Shown here in pieces: positions 1-7,513 of a DNA stretch of 49,400 nt (position 1 is the stretch's first letter; every line of letters begins with the position of its first letter). Under the pieces are notes generated by a model. It was not told where the DNA came from. It ran no database searches and saw only the letters and a list, made by a program, of their open reading frames with translations. Source of the stretch: an uncultured Fibrobacter sp. (GTDB lineage Bacteria; Fibrobacterota; Fibrobacteria; Fibrobacterales; Fibrobacteraceae); NCBI GenBank assembly GCA_947306025.1, contig CAMZFJ010000001.1:1-49400 (forward strand). The letters are read 5' to 3'. Both the position numbers and the translations under genes were made by a program.

Positions 1-38
1 GGTCACTATGCAAAAATTCTGCACACCTCCCCCCCCCC
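1..38. repeat. Terminal direct repeat, left copy (matches 49289-49326)
   Basis: Bases 1-38 are identical to 49289-49326, including a run of ten C. The same gene (a DNA methyltransferase) continues across both copies, so the contig is the linear display of a circular or circularly permuted molecule. The join falls in a homopolymer, a common place for an assembly to break. Confidence 0.95.
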
Positions 39-113
39 GAAAGCATCAAGAGGCCCGACGACGGCGGTGCAGTCGATCTTATAGATAGTGTTTTTTTCAA
101 GATTTTCTACCAT
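1..113 (-). CDS. DNA methyltransferase, N-terminal part (continues at 49326 leftwards)
   Basis: An ATG at 113-111 opens a frame of 25 codons (M-V-E-N-L-E-K-N-T-I-Y-K-I-D-C...) that runs into a ten-base poly-G tract (C on the plus strand, 29-38). Joined to the right end of the contig it supplies the usual N-terminus of a DPPY-type methyltransferase (the pattern NTIYxxDC ahead of VTDPPYN). With ten G the frame hits TAG at 3-5. With 8 or 11 G it reads straight into the DPPY part. It starts 3 bases after the stop of the gene at 117-758, with a GGAAG about 16 bases upstream, so it belongs to the same operon. Either the tract length is miscalled or the gene is switched by slippage. Confidence 0.75.
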
Positions 114-116
114 TTT

Positions 117-758
117 TTACCCGGCGTTCTTCCTTTCGCGCCTGAACATTTCCATGTATTCCGCCACGCTGGGCGGGCATCCCCCGAGGGTGACCGGCAT
201 GTTCGCGGGGTATCCCTTCGCCATGGGCAGGAGCCTCCAGAACCGCTCGTATATGCGGGTGAGGGTCCCGCGCATCATCTCGTCATAGGCTCTTGCGGCA
301 TCGGGGCGCACGTAGACGTACCGCGAGCCGTCCTTCGTCATCGAGTATGCGTTCCTGAACCCTGCATAGGCCTTGTCGTTGCCGTTCAGCCGGTCGATGG
401 CGATGCAGTACCGCTTCGCGCTCTCGTGGAAGTTTATTTTTTGCAAGAGGGGTTCCTTCGGGAGCCATGCGGCCCTCGGGTCGCGGTTCTCGATTAGGGG
501 TAGCGACGGCGCCTGCGAGTATGTCTCCGCTCGGTGGTTTGCTAGCGCCTCGGCTAGTGTGCGCTGGGTCGGGATGTCCTGCACCATCTTGGAGCGTCGG
601 AAGGCCGCCTTGACCTCGACGGCGTCCTTGAAGTCAAGCGATTCGCAGAGGGACTTCGCCACGTCGATGGCGTTTGCCGTAGAGATTTTCGAACCGGCCT
701 GCATGTACGCGAGGGTGAGCTCGTTGACCACGGCGTTCGCAATTTCTTCGTTGCTCAT
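117..758 (-). CDS. Hypothetical early protein next to the replication gene
   Basis: A 213-residue protein that I do not recognise. It is mostly helical and charged, with no signal peptide or membrane segment. The last third carries a Gly/Pro-rich stretch (around LGGCPPSV). It overlaps the stop of the replication-initiator-like gene by ATGA (755-758) and precedes the junction methyltransferase. Phage genes in this position after an initiator often encode helicase loaders or other replication accessories, but no Walker motif is visible here, so that role is only a possibility from position. Confidence 0.8.
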   Translation of the reverse strand: MSNEEIANAVVNELTLAYMQAGSKISTANAIDVAKSLCESLDFKDAVEVKAAFRRSKMVQDIPTQRTLAEALANHRAETYSQAPSLPLIENRDPRAAWLPKEPLLQKINFHESAKRYCIAIDRLNGNDKAYAGFRNAYSMTKDGSRYVYVRPDAARAYDEMMRGTLTRIYERFWRLLPMAKGYPANMPVTLGGCPPSVAEYMEMFRRERKNAG

Positions 759-1669
759 TTCAGCTCCTTAAGTTTCTCGGAAGTCAGGACGTAGAGCTGG
801 TGCAGCTCGTCCTGGTTCTTCTGGTACGGTGTGCGTCGGTCAACGTTGCCGAAAGCCTCCGCGTTTGCCGCCGCCCTGGCCTTTGCGGTTTCAGCGGCCT
901 CCGCCGCCTTCTCCTTGCGGTAGTTCGCCCAGTGCGTGAGCGTGGCATAGTGGTTCGAGGAGTTGAAGGAACCTTCCTCCAGCTTGCAAGACAAGGAATC
1001 AATGATTTGTTTCGCCTCGTTCACGTTGCCGACATGGACACAAAAATCGTCGTGTTGCTTCTGCGTCAAGAAAACGTTTTCGAACTGGCCCCAGACAAGC
1101 TGGTCGGGCTTCTTGACCGCCGCCTTCTGGGCTACCGGATGCGCCTGCTGGCGAGGCTGCTGCTGGGGCGCTGCGGGCCTCCGCTCGGGCTCTGGCCGAG
1201 GTGCCGGGGTTTCCTCGGTATCCTGGGGTTCGGGATTTTCTGCATCTTTTTTAGAGCCTTCCTTCGGTTTTGTCGAGGATGATTTTGCAGCCCGGCGTCC
1301 GTTTGACTTCCATTTGTTCGCCTCGGGATGGGACTCTATGTACCGGGACTCCTTCTCCTTGAGATTGAGGTATTCCTCGCCCTTCTTCTCGATGCAAATG
1401 TTGTAGACGGCCTCGTAAGTGACCGGCTCCTTCTTGCGCTCAAGTTCGGCAACAACCCTGCCCTCGATGTTCCCGACGGCGCAGTATGCGGAATAGCACT
1501 CCATTTCGTCGAGCAGATACATCGCGTATGGGTGCGGGTTTTCCTCATATCCCTTGTATAGCAGGGTATTACGGAAAGACTCGAACCATTCCCAGCAATT
1601 ATCCTTGTTTAGTCCCCTCGTCTCGTGGAAAAATTTATCCAGTTCGACATGGATAGAAGAAACCGCCAT
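755..1669 (-). CDS. Replication-initiator / replisome-organiser-like protein
   Basis: A 304-residue protein in three parts: a folded N-terminus (about 1-115), a low-complexity linker rich in Lys/Glu then Pro/Gln/Ala (about 116-190), and a C-terminal block (about 193-250) with the pattern WGQFENVFLT...I-x-x-L-S...NHYATLTHWANYRK. That C-terminal pattern (FxNVxLTxxE..., IxxLS, HYATIxxW) is typical of phage and plasmid replisome organisers and initiators. The gene starts by a TAATG overlap with the upstream ribbon-helix-helix gene and sits about 0.9 kb from the iteron-like repeats at 2578-2704, which would be its natural target. The family assignment rests on pattern memory. Confidence 0.6.
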   Translation of the reverse strand: MAVSSIHVELDKFFHETRGLNKDNCWEWFESFRNTLLYKGYEENPHPYAMYLLDEMECYSAYCAVGNIEGRVVAELERKKEPVTYEAVYNICIEKKGEEYLNLKEKESRYIESHPEANKWKSNGRRAAKSSSTKPKEGSKKDAENPEPQDTEETPAPRPEPERRPAAPQQQPRQQAHPVAQKAAVKKPDQLVWGQFENVFLTQKQHDDFCVHVGNVNEAKQIIDSLSCKLEEGSFNSSNHYATLTHWANYRKEKAAEAAETAKARAAANAEAFGNVDRRTPYQKNQDELHQLYVLTSEKLKELK

Positions 1670-1836
1670 TACACACCTTCATCGTTCAACATCTTGTCAA
1701 GGGCCATGGCGAGCACGTTGCCGATAGTGAGGCGGATTCCCTTCTCGCTGCGCGTCTTTTCGATATATTCCTCAACTCGCTGGACGGCCTTCGCGTCCAT
1801 GAGTACGGTTCTTGTTTCGCTCTTGATTTCTGCCAT
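1669..1836 (-). CDS. Small ribbon-helix-helix-like DNA-binding protein
   Basis: A 55-residue protein beginning M-A-E-I-K-S-E-T-R-T-V-L-M-D. A short strand-like segment (RTVLMDA) is followed by two helices (VQRVEEYIEKTR; LTIGNVLAMALDKML), the layout of Arc/CopG ribbon-helix-helix regulators. The ATG at 1836 has an AAGGAG six bases upstream. Its stop overlaps the ATG of the replication gene (TAATG), so the two are co-translated. It could autoregulate the promoter at 2512-2540. Confidence 0.65.
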   Translation of the reverse strand: MAEIKSETRTVLMDAKAVQRVEEYIEKTRSEKGIRLTIGNVLAMALDKMLNDEGV

Positions 1837-1851
1837 TTTTACTCCTTGTAT

Positions 1852-2472
1852 TTAAAATTCAACCTTTTCGCCGTTTTTGTAAACTTCTATAAAGTTCAGG
1901 ACGTTAAAGGTGGGCGAATCGTTTATCCATACGCTTCCGTCGCTTTCGATTGTTACGAAGTATTCGTCGTCGTCGGCGATCCCGTCCAAAGGGATTACTT
2001 CTATTTCATCGCCTTCGTCATTAAATTCTTCGCTGTTTGTCCATCTGCGGCGCTCATCTCTGTATTCATCGACGGCCTGCCTAACATCCGCCGGGACTTC
2101 CGCATACCCGTCCCTGGAGCCATCCAGGTAGCACCAAGAGGCAACCTTGATGAAGCTAATCTTATGCCCGTTGAACTTGTTTACAAAAGATTTTTTCTTA
2201 AAGTCAAAAAAACCTATTCGATAATACCCGCCGACATTGTAGACGATTTCCTTGTCTTCGATTGTAGGATACAACTTTCTGGTAGATCTCCAGAAATAGT
2301 CCGCAAAGTTCGCCTCGCACAGGTCCTTCAGGTATTCATTGGCGTTCTCTAGGAGTCCTACCTTTAGCCGTAGCCTCTGGTTCTCGGCCTTCAGCTCATC
2401 AAGTTTAGCCTCAAATTCAGCCTCTGCTTGCTGCATTTCCTGCGCCTGTATGTTTTCTTCTTCCGCCGTCAT
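1852..2472 (-). CDS. Hypothetical early protein with N-terminal coiled coil
   Basis: A 206-residue acidic protein and the first gene of the operon. Residues 1-50 form a Glu/Gln/Ala/Leu-rich coiled coil (heptads through EAKLDELKAENQRLRLKV). The rest is a mixed, aromatic-rich domain ending in a run with many Asp and Glu. No known family is recognised. A near-consensus promoter lies 40-68 bases upstream. The RBS in front of the ATG at 2472 is weak. Confidence 0.75.
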   Translation of the reverse strand: MTAEEENIQAQEMQQAEAEFEAKLDELKAENQRLRLKVGLLENANEYLKDLCEANFADYFWRSTRKLYPTIEDKEIVYNVGGYYRIGFFDFKKKSFVNKFNGHKISFIKVASWCYLDGSRDGYAEVPADVRQAVDEYRDERRRWTNSEEFNDEGDEIEVIPLDGIADDDEYFVTIESDGSVWINDSPTFNVLNFIEVYKNGEKVEF

Positions 2473-2511
2473 CGCTTGGTTTTATCCGTGACTTTTATCT
2501 ATTTCGTAGAT

Positions 2512-2540
2512 AATCTATAAATAAAAAATCATTTTGTCAA
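2512..2540 (-). promoter_or_regulatory. Early promoter PA (TTGACA-17-TAGATT)
   Basis: On the minus strand, TTGACA (2540-2535) and TAGATT (2517-2512) are separated by exactly 17 bases. An AT-rich GTAAAAATAAAT lies just upstream (about 2549-2561). It would drive the operon that runs from 2472 through the contig junction to about 45153. Confidence 0.7.
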
Positions 2541-2577
2541 TAGTTGGAATTTATTTTTACAAAGTTTTTTTTGTTGG

Positions 2578-2621
2578 GGTTGCAAGGTGGTTACAAGGGG
2601 GTTACAAGGGGGTTCAATCAT
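2578..2621. repeat. Four tandem 11-bp iteron-like repeats
   Basis: Four 11-base units in tandem: GGTTGCAAGGT, GGTTACAAGGG, GGTTACAAGGG, and the weaker GGTTCAATCAT. The 11-bp period places each unit on the same face of the helix, as in iteron origins and operator arrays. The repeats lie in a gene-free stretch (2473-3048) beside an initiator-like gene and just ahead of AT-rich repeats. Confidence 0.7.
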
Positions 2622-2704
2622 TTAATACCATTCCATTCCATTTAATCTCATTCCATCTAATTCCATTCCATTTCATTTAATTCCATTTCATTCCATTTCA
2701 CTTT
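2622..2704. repeat. AT-rich ATTCC/ATTTA repeat tract, possible DNA unwinding element
   Basis: A tract built from five-base words ATTCC, ATTTC and ATTTA (for example ATTCCATTTCATTTA) repeated with small changes over about 80 bases. It abuts the iterons at 2578-2621. Iterons next to an AT-rich direct-repeat tract is the usual layout of an initiator-dependent origin; origin function is inferred. Confidence 0.55.
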
Positions 2705-2830
2705 GATTTTTGTTTTAATCTTCGTTTCCATCTTCACACAGGGTATATGGGGAGGCTAGCGAAAACTACCTTTTTCGTAGCCCCACGAAAATGGTGCTTT
2801 TTTTTTCAAGTTTTTGTTTTTCGTCTCTGG

Positions 2831-2847
2831 TATTCCAGCCTGGAATA
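2831..2847. promoter_or_regulatory. Perfect 17-bp dyad, candidate operator
   Basis: TATTCCAG-C-CTGGAATA is a perfect odd palindrome with 8-base arms. It stands alone in the gene-free origin region, without a T tract, so a protein-binding operator is likelier than a terminator. The cognate protein is unknown. Confidence 0.5.
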
Positions 2848-2966
2848 GCCGCCTTTTTGCATGGCGTGCGCCCTAAACGCGTTTTTACGTTCAGTCAAGC
2901 AAACACACGGGAGAGAAAAAAAAACGCCTTAAATGCGCGTTTCTGTGCAAAAGAAAATATAGCGTT

Positions 2967-2984
2967 TATGCGAATATACGCATA
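2967..2984. promoter_or_regulatory. Inverted repeat TATGCG-N6-CGCATA, candidate operator
   Basis: Six-base perfect arms are separated by AATATA. It lies between the origin repeats and the terminator of the DUF2958 gene. The spacing suits a dimeric regulator; there is no other evidence. Confidence 0.35.
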
Positions 2985-2994
2985 GTTTCGCACG

Positions 2995-3022
2995 GAACAA
3001 CAAGAAAGCCCCTCGCGGGGCT
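2995..3022 (-). terminator. Rho-independent terminator after the DUF2958 gene
   Basis: On the minus strand, the hairpin AGCCCC-GCGA-GGGGCT (3022-3007) is followed by TTCTTGTTG. It lies 27 bases after the stop at 3049 and closes this single-gene unit before the origin region. Confidence 0.7.
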
Positions 3023-3048
3023 GTTGATATGTTGTCGATTCTGTGGAT

Positions 3049-3435
3049 TTATGCCGCCTTTTCTTCATCCTTGGGCAGGAGCCAGCCCGGGATTTCGTCG
3101 CCGTAAGACTTCATGCACTCGATAAGGGTCTGCTTCTTCGGCGTAACGTGGATGTCTCGCTCGATCGCTTGCATGCCGCGGAAAAAGCCGGACTGCATCT
3201 TCGCGTTCTGCATTTCGTTCAAGTTGAAATAGCCCCATTCGGTTTCGCAACCGACGACCACGCCGAAGCCGTCGCCCGTTTCGGGGTCAAATTCGGTCAT
3301 GTACCAGGTCATGTTCGATGCGGGCGTGAAGAATCGGGCCAGAACTACGGCCTGGCCCCTCTTGCCATCCTGGGAATAAAGGCCGAATTTCTTGGAAGCG
3401 TTGGTGATTGCGGCGGTGATGAGTCTCTGTGTCAT
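3049..3435 (-). CDS. DUF2958 family protein
   Basis: A 128-residue protein with the hallmarks of DUF2958: KFGLYSQDGK near the start, ARFFTP...WYMTEFDPETGDGFGVVVGCETEWGYFNLNEM in the middle, and IERD near residue 92. The family is common on conjugative elements and plasmids and has no known biochemical role. It is transcribed alone between promoter PB (3473-3501) and a terminator at 2995-3022, so it is probably expressed early and strongly. The RBS is AGAGGA before the ATG at 3435. Confidence 0.75.
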   Translation of the reverse strand: MTQRLITAAITNASKKFGLYSQDGKRGQAVVLARFFTPASNMTWYMTEFDPETGDGFGVVVGCETEWGYFNLNEMQNAKMQSGFFRGMQAIERDIHVTPKKQTLIECMKSYGDEIPGWLLPKDEEKAA

Positions 3436-3472
3436 TTGTTTATCCTCTTTTTTTTGGTTTCTTTATGTACAT

Positions 3473-3501
3473 AATATACATAATTTATTCAACTTTGTCA
3501 A
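3473..3501 (-). promoter_or_regulatory. Early promoter PB (TTGACA-17-TATATT)
   Basis: On the minus strand TTGACA (3501-3496) and TATATT (3478-3473) have a 17-base spacer, in the context TTATGTATATTATGTA shared with PC. GTAAGCAAAAAATA sits further upstream (about 3523-3537). It drives the DUF2958 gene and diverges from the late operon. Confidence 0.75.
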
Positions 3502-3559
3502 GATGAAAACAGAAGAAAAATGATATTTTTTGCTTACGTTTAGGTCGCAGTTTTACTTT

Positions 3560-3592
3560 TTGTTGGCTTTTTCGTTACAAAAAAGTTATATT
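3560..3592 (+). promoter_or_regulatory. Candidate late promoter before the ParB/terminase operon
   Basis: TTATATTT (box 3587-3592) lies 37 bases upstream of the parB-like ATG in an AT-rich stretch. The same box precedes 9810 and 22107. No well-placed -35 is seen (TTGTTG at 3560 is 21 bases away), which could mean activator-dependent or host-specific sigma recognition. Confidence 0.4.
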
Positions 3593-3628
3593 TTTGCTAC
3601 AAAGTCTCACAAACAGGAAGCTAAAATC

Positions 3629-4231
3629 ATGGAAAATGTCGAAAAAAATATACACGGCGGGGGGCGTGATGCGGCAAGAATTGATATTTTGCCAATTTCC
3701 GAACTCCGTTTCTATGAAAAGAACCCGCGCAAAAATAGCGGTGCCGTTGATTATGTCAAGGCCTCAATAGAAAAGTTTGGTTTCAAGGTTCCCGTAATCG
3801 TTGACTGCTCCAGAAACGTGATTTGTGGACATACAAGAATTTTAGCCGCTAAATCACTGGGTCTTTCGGAAGTGCCCTGCATTATCGCAAGTGACCTCAC
3901 GGATGCACAGGTGAAGGCGTTTAGGCTTGCTGATAACAGGGTTGCAGAGTTTTCAAAATGGGACAAAAAATTGTTGAATGACGAAATCGAAGACTTAAAA
4001 ATAGATTGCGATTTTGACATGGGCGATTTTGGTTTTGACGACAAGTTCATGAGCGATCTTGATTTTGCGGTCGACTGTTCCGAAGATGATGAACACGAAA
4101 ATCCAAATGAAACTGGTGTGAACGCAAAATGTGCAAAGAAAATCATTGTAGAATGTTCTAGCGAAAGCGAACGCCAAATGATACTTGAAACACTTTCTTC
4201 TCTAGGTGTCGTTTGTAAATTAGTGGGGTAG
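3629..4231 (+). CDS. ParB-like nuclease-domain protein
   Basis: The 201-residue product starts at the ATG at 3629 (AGGAAG seven bases upstream); the longer upstream reading lacks an RBS. Residues 20-95 form a ParB/Srx domain: LRFYEKNPRKN (25-36), then VICGHTRILAAKSLGLSEVPCI with the signature GHTR at 67-70. The C-terminus (about 170-200) is a separate small segment, KKIIVECSSESERQM. Phages often place such stand-alone ParB-domain genes beside the terminase or with DNA methylases. Partitioning is unlikely because there is no parA; a packaging- or DNA-modification-linked role is inferred. It is the first gene of the late strand, 3 bases before the small terminase gene. Confidence 0.8.
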   Translation: MENVEKNIHGGGRDAARIDILPISELRFYEKNPRKNSGAVDYVKASIEKFGFKVPVIVDCSRNVICGHTRILAAKSLGLSEVPCIIASDLTDAQVKAFRLADNRVAEFSKWDKKLLNDEIEDLKIDCDFDMGDFGFDDKFMSDLDFAVDCSEDDEHENPNETGVNAKCAKKIIVECSSESERQMILETLSSLGVVCKLVG

Positions 4232-4234
4232 GTC

Positions 4235-4780
4235 ATGAACCACAGAAAACCTAACCCTAAATCTTTGGCGAACTTAAAGCCTTTCAAGACATCGGAAGAG
4301 GCAAGGGAACACGGGCGTCGTGGTGCGATGAAAACCATTGAACGAAGGGAACAAAAGAAAAAGTTGCTTGACGACATTCACGAAGTCGTGACCGTCAAAA
4401 TTACAGTCCCCGAACCGCTTTATCAATCACTTAAAGGATATGGCGTACCAATTACGAGAAAAGAAAGCATCGACAAGGTGGTTTTCTATCGTGCGCTATT
4501 GAAAGCGATAAAAGACGGCAACGCCGACCAGCTTTTGAAGATCGCGGAATTTGCGGGCATGAAGTTCACCGAAGAAGAAACGCAGACCTCGACCATGACG
4601 CCGGACACCGAACTAATGCTTTCTACCCTGTTTGCCCAGGGCCGCAAGGTGGAACCGAAGCAACCCGAATCCGTCGCGCCCGCCGACGCCGCGAACGGTG
4701 CAGACGGTGCCGCAAAGACCGAAGGCGAGAGCGGAACGCACGCCGAACCTTCCATTACCGTATTTTCGGGGCTTGGCTAG
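4235..4780 (+). CDS. Terminase small subunit (putative)
   Basis: A 181-residue protein placed directly before the large terminase gene. The basic N-terminus NPKSLANLKPFKTSEEAREHGRRGA resembles the N-terminal motif (NLKPFKKG..A.E.GRKGG) found in many phage small terminases and DUF5681-like packaging proteins. Residues 55-115 are helical; the C-terminal 40 residues are low-complexity Ala/Gly/Glu and probably disordered. The role is DNA recognition at the start of packaging, with the large subunit as partner. Confidence 0.7.
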   Translation: MNHRKPNPKSLANLKPFKTSEEAREHGRRGAMKTIERREQKKKLLDDIHEVVTVKITVPEPLYQSLKGYGVPITRKESIDKVVFYRALLKAIKDGNADQLLKIAEFAGMKFTEEETQTSTMTPDTELMLSTLFAQGRKVEPKQPESVAPADAANGADGAAKTEGESGTHAEPSITVFSGLG

Positions 4781-4796
4781 AAGGTAGGGTGCATCA

Positions 4797-6119
4797 ATGG
4801 CTTTTTCGTGGACGCCCGACTTAATCGAGAGAGTGCGAGACTACCCGCACCTCCTGGGCCACATGGTAGGAAAGACGAAGCTAAAGGAGCTACACTCCGA
4901 CTGGTGCAAGATGGTCTGGGACTCTCCGGGCGGCAAGCACTTCTCGCTAATGGCGCACCGTGGCGCATACAAGACTACCGCCGTGACCGAAGTGGGCATT
5001 GTCTACTATCTGCTTTTCCACCCCTCCGACCGTATAGCCCTGATCCGCGAAACGTGGACGGAAGCCGCGTCCACCCTTGAAACTATCAAGGCCTACATGA
5101 GGAACCCGGCTATTCAGTCGCTGTTCGCATACCTTCACGGCAAGCCGCCAACGGAGACCCGTTCCCCGTTCGGCTCCGTGACCTACGATTTCAAGCGCAC
5201 CATCACGAAGGAAGGCTCCATAGACGCCTACGGCATCAACCAGGTGCCGACGGGCCGACACTATGACCGCATCCTTTGCGACGATATTATCACCATCAAG
5301 GACAGGCTTTCCCGCGCCCACCGCGAAATGGTGAAGCAGGGCGTTCTCGAAATCATGACGAACATCATCGACCCCGGCAAGAACTGCCTTTTTGTAGGCA
5401 CGCCGTGGCACTATGACGATGCCTGGGCCATGAAGAACGACGCTGGAAAACTTGTCATTCCCGATGCCATCAAGTACAGACCGCAAGATACGAAAATTTT
5501 GAGCCCGCAGGAACTTGAAGAAAAACGGTCAACAACGACGGCCTCCCTGTTCGCGATTAACTATATGCTCGATACGAGCGTCAAGGACGAAGGCCAGATT
5601 TTCGACGAGCCCATCTACGGCGAGTGGGACTGGTCTATTCGTCCTACGCGAGTTCACGGCCACATGGACGCGGCGTGGGACGGCTCCTGTACGAACGCCC
5701 TCACCATCATGGCCGAACGCCCAGACGGCAAGATTCAGGCATACGGCAAGATTTACACAGGCACTTTCGAGGATTGCAAGCTGGATTTTGCCCGCGAGTG
5801 CAGGAACCGCAATGTCCGCAACTTCCACATTGAAAAGAACCCCGACAAGGGCATGGCGGCTGGCGAACTTCGCCGTATTCCTGGATTCCCGACCGTTCAC
5901 GCCTATGCCGAGAGCATGAACAAGGATATAAAGATTGTTTCGTTCCTGAAAAAATACTGGCAGCGAATCGTATGGGATCCGAACACGGACCCGAACTATT
6001 TGAACCAGGTCAACGACTACCGACCGGGCCAAGACCCGCGAGACGCGCCCGACAGCGCGTCCTCCCTATTGCGGCAGGCCTTTTACCGTGGCGGCGGTGT
6101 TTCCGGCCTCTATCAATAA
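4797..6119 (+). CDS. terL: Terminase large subunit
   Basis: A 440-residue packaging motor. The ATPase has a Walker A variant AHRGAYKTT (53-61), a Walker B RILCDDI (158-164) and the coupling motif FVGTPWHYDD (199-208). The RNase H-like nuclease begins at HGHMDAAWDG (288-296), where D291 is the likely first metal ligand, and ends in DAPDSASSLLRQAF. Length and order match terminases of Mu-like and KPP10-like phages. It follows the small subunit by 16 bases and precedes the portal gene, the standard packaging order. Confidence 0.93.
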   Translation: MAFSWTPDLIERVRDYPHLLGHMVGKTKLKELHSDWCKMVWDSPGGKHFSLMAHRGAYKTTAVTEVGIVYYLLFHPSDRIALIRETWTEAASTLETIKAYMRNPAIQSLFAYLHGKPPTETRSPFGSVTYDFKRTITKEGSIDAYGINQVPTGRHYDRILCDDIITIKDRLSRAHREMVKQGVLEIMTNIIDPGKNCLFVGTPWHYDDAWAMKNDAGKLVIPDAIKYRPQDTKILSPQELEEKRSTTTASLFAINYMLDTSVKDEGQIFDEPIYGEWDWSIRPTRVHGHMDAAWDGSCTNALTIMAERPDGKIQAYGKIYTGTFEDCKLDFARECRNRNVRNFHIEKNPDKGMAAGELRRIPGFPTVHAYAESMNKDIKIVSFLKKYWQRIVWDPNTDPNYLNQVNDYRPGQDPRDAPDSASSLLRQAFYRGGGVSGLYQ

Positions 6120-6157
6120 TTGAAAAAGGAAAAAAGACAAACTAGGAGAAAAGAAAA

Positions 6158-7492
6158 ATGGTGAAACTATCCAGCCTTTTCCGCACCGACGCCTGGAGAA
6201 ACGTTTTGTCAGGCCTCGGAATGAAAAAAGACAAGTCCCTTGTCGGGACATCCAACAATATCGACGTCGTGCCGGGATTCCCGCGCCTTGTCGATGTGCA
6301 GCTTGAAAGCCTGTACTACACCGACGGACGCGTCAAGAACGCCGTCAACATCGTAGCCGAGAAAATGATGCAGAACGGCTTTGAGGTCGAGGGCGACGAC
6401 GGCACACTCTACAAGGCGTTCCAGAAGCTCGACGGCCCCGCGAAGTTCATAGAGGCCCTGAAGTGGGCGCGTGTTTTCGGCGGTTCAATTATCGTTCTCG
6501 ATGTTGCCGGTGCCGGTGAATGGGATATGCCCTGGGATCCTGCAAGGGGCGGGACTATCCGCGGCCTACGTGTTTACCCCCGTACCCGCGTGATGCTCTC
6601 GATGATGAAAACGGTGAAAATGCCGGAATCATTGTATTTCGAGAGTTTCGAACGCTACATCTTGCAGACTGCCGCCGGCACTTTCTTCACGGTACACGCC
6701 TCCCGTTGTCTCGTTTTCAAGTCCGTAACGAAAGTAGACGCGGCTTTCCCCGGCTGGCTCGACTATGAAAAGTTCTGGGGGCTCTCCGCTATCTACGAGG
6801 GTCTTGAAGACGCTGGCCACTTCGGCTCGACGGTGCAGGGAATCTCGCACCTCGTCAAGGAATGTTCCATCGTCAAGTACAAGATGTCGAACCTTGAACA
6901 GCTTGTGTCCGAGAACAACTACAAGGCCATCGAGACCCGCATGGAAGCCATCGACGAGCAGAAAAGCATCATCAATGGCGTTATGCTTGGCGAGGGCGAA
7001 GACTGCACCCGCGAGAACTACTCCTTTGCCGGTCTACCCGAAATATGGGACAGACAGGCCATGAGCGTAGCGGGTTCCTACCGAATACCCGTGACCTTGC
7101 TTTTCGGTCGTTCCGCCGCAGGAATGAACGCGACCGGCGAGGGCGACGACGACAACTTCAATTCCTACGTTGCCGGTTTGCAACAGGCGCAGCTTGCGCC
7201 GCCGCTTTACATGCTCATGGGCATACTGAACGCGAAGACAAAGACGGTGGACGTTTCCAAGGAATCGCTCACGATCAATTTCAACCCGCTTTCCAAGCGA
7301 GACCAGAAGACGGATGCCGAGACCCGCGAAATCCAGAGCCGTACCGACAAGAACTATGTCGATGCCGGTGTGCTGTCGCAGGAGGAAGTGAGAAAGAACC
7401 GCTTTGTGGGCGGCTATGCGCTGGAAACGAGCGTGGAAGACGAGGCCATAATTGACCTTGACAAGGACGAGGGCGAAGGTGCCAGTGCATAA
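6158..7492 (+). CDS. Portal protein (DUF1073 family)
   Basis: A 444-residue protein with the DUF1073 portal layout: an N-terminal entry segment (LYYTDGRVKNAVNIVAEKMMQNGF), a central ARVFGGSIIVLDVAG block, a long clip/stem helix region (LEQLVSENNYKAIETRMEAIDEQKSIINGVML), then VAGSYRIPVTLLFGRSAAGMNATGEGDDDNFNSYV, which is strongly conserved in this family. It forms the dodecameric DNA gate at the capsid vertex. The RBS is TAGGAG. It sits between the large terminase and MuF genes as expected. Confidence 0.9.
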   Translation: MVKLSSLFRTDAWRNVLSGLGMKKDKSLVGTSNNIDVVPGFPRLVDVQLESLYYTDGRVKNAVNIVAEKMMQNGFEVEGDDGTLYKAFQKLDGPAKFIEALKWARVFGGSIIVLDVAGAGEWDMPWDPARGGTIRGLRVYPRTRVMLSMMKTVKMPESLYFESFERYILQTAAGTFFTVHASRCLVFKSVTKVDAAFPGWLDYEKFWGLSAIYEGLEDAGHFGSTVQGISHLVKECSIVKYKMSNLEQLVSENNYKAIETRMEAIDEQKSIINGVMLGEGEDCTRENYSFAGLPEIWDRQAMSVAGSYRIPVTLLFGRSAAGMNATGEGDDDNFNSYVAGLQQAQLAPPLYMLMGILNAKTKTVDVSKESLTINFNPLSKRDQKTDAETREIQSRTDKNYVDAGVLSQEEVRKNRFVGGYALETSVEDEAIIDLDKDEGEGASA

Positions 7493-7513
7493 CGTAACGG
7501 GGGAACAGTATAA

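Noticed and set aside
2622..2704. Regular ATTCC repeats as a CRISPR array
   Set aside because: Units are 5-15 bases without spacers of constant length; no cas genes in the window.
2791..2985. Plus-strand 64-codon frame in the origin region
   Set aside because: Low-complexity Phe/Ser start, no RBS, runs through the dyads and AT-rich stretch; coding use unlike neighbours.
3629..4231. ParB as evidence for a plasmid-like partition system
   Set aside because: No ParA/ParM and no centromere-like repeats near it; stand-alone ParB domains are common beside phage terminases.
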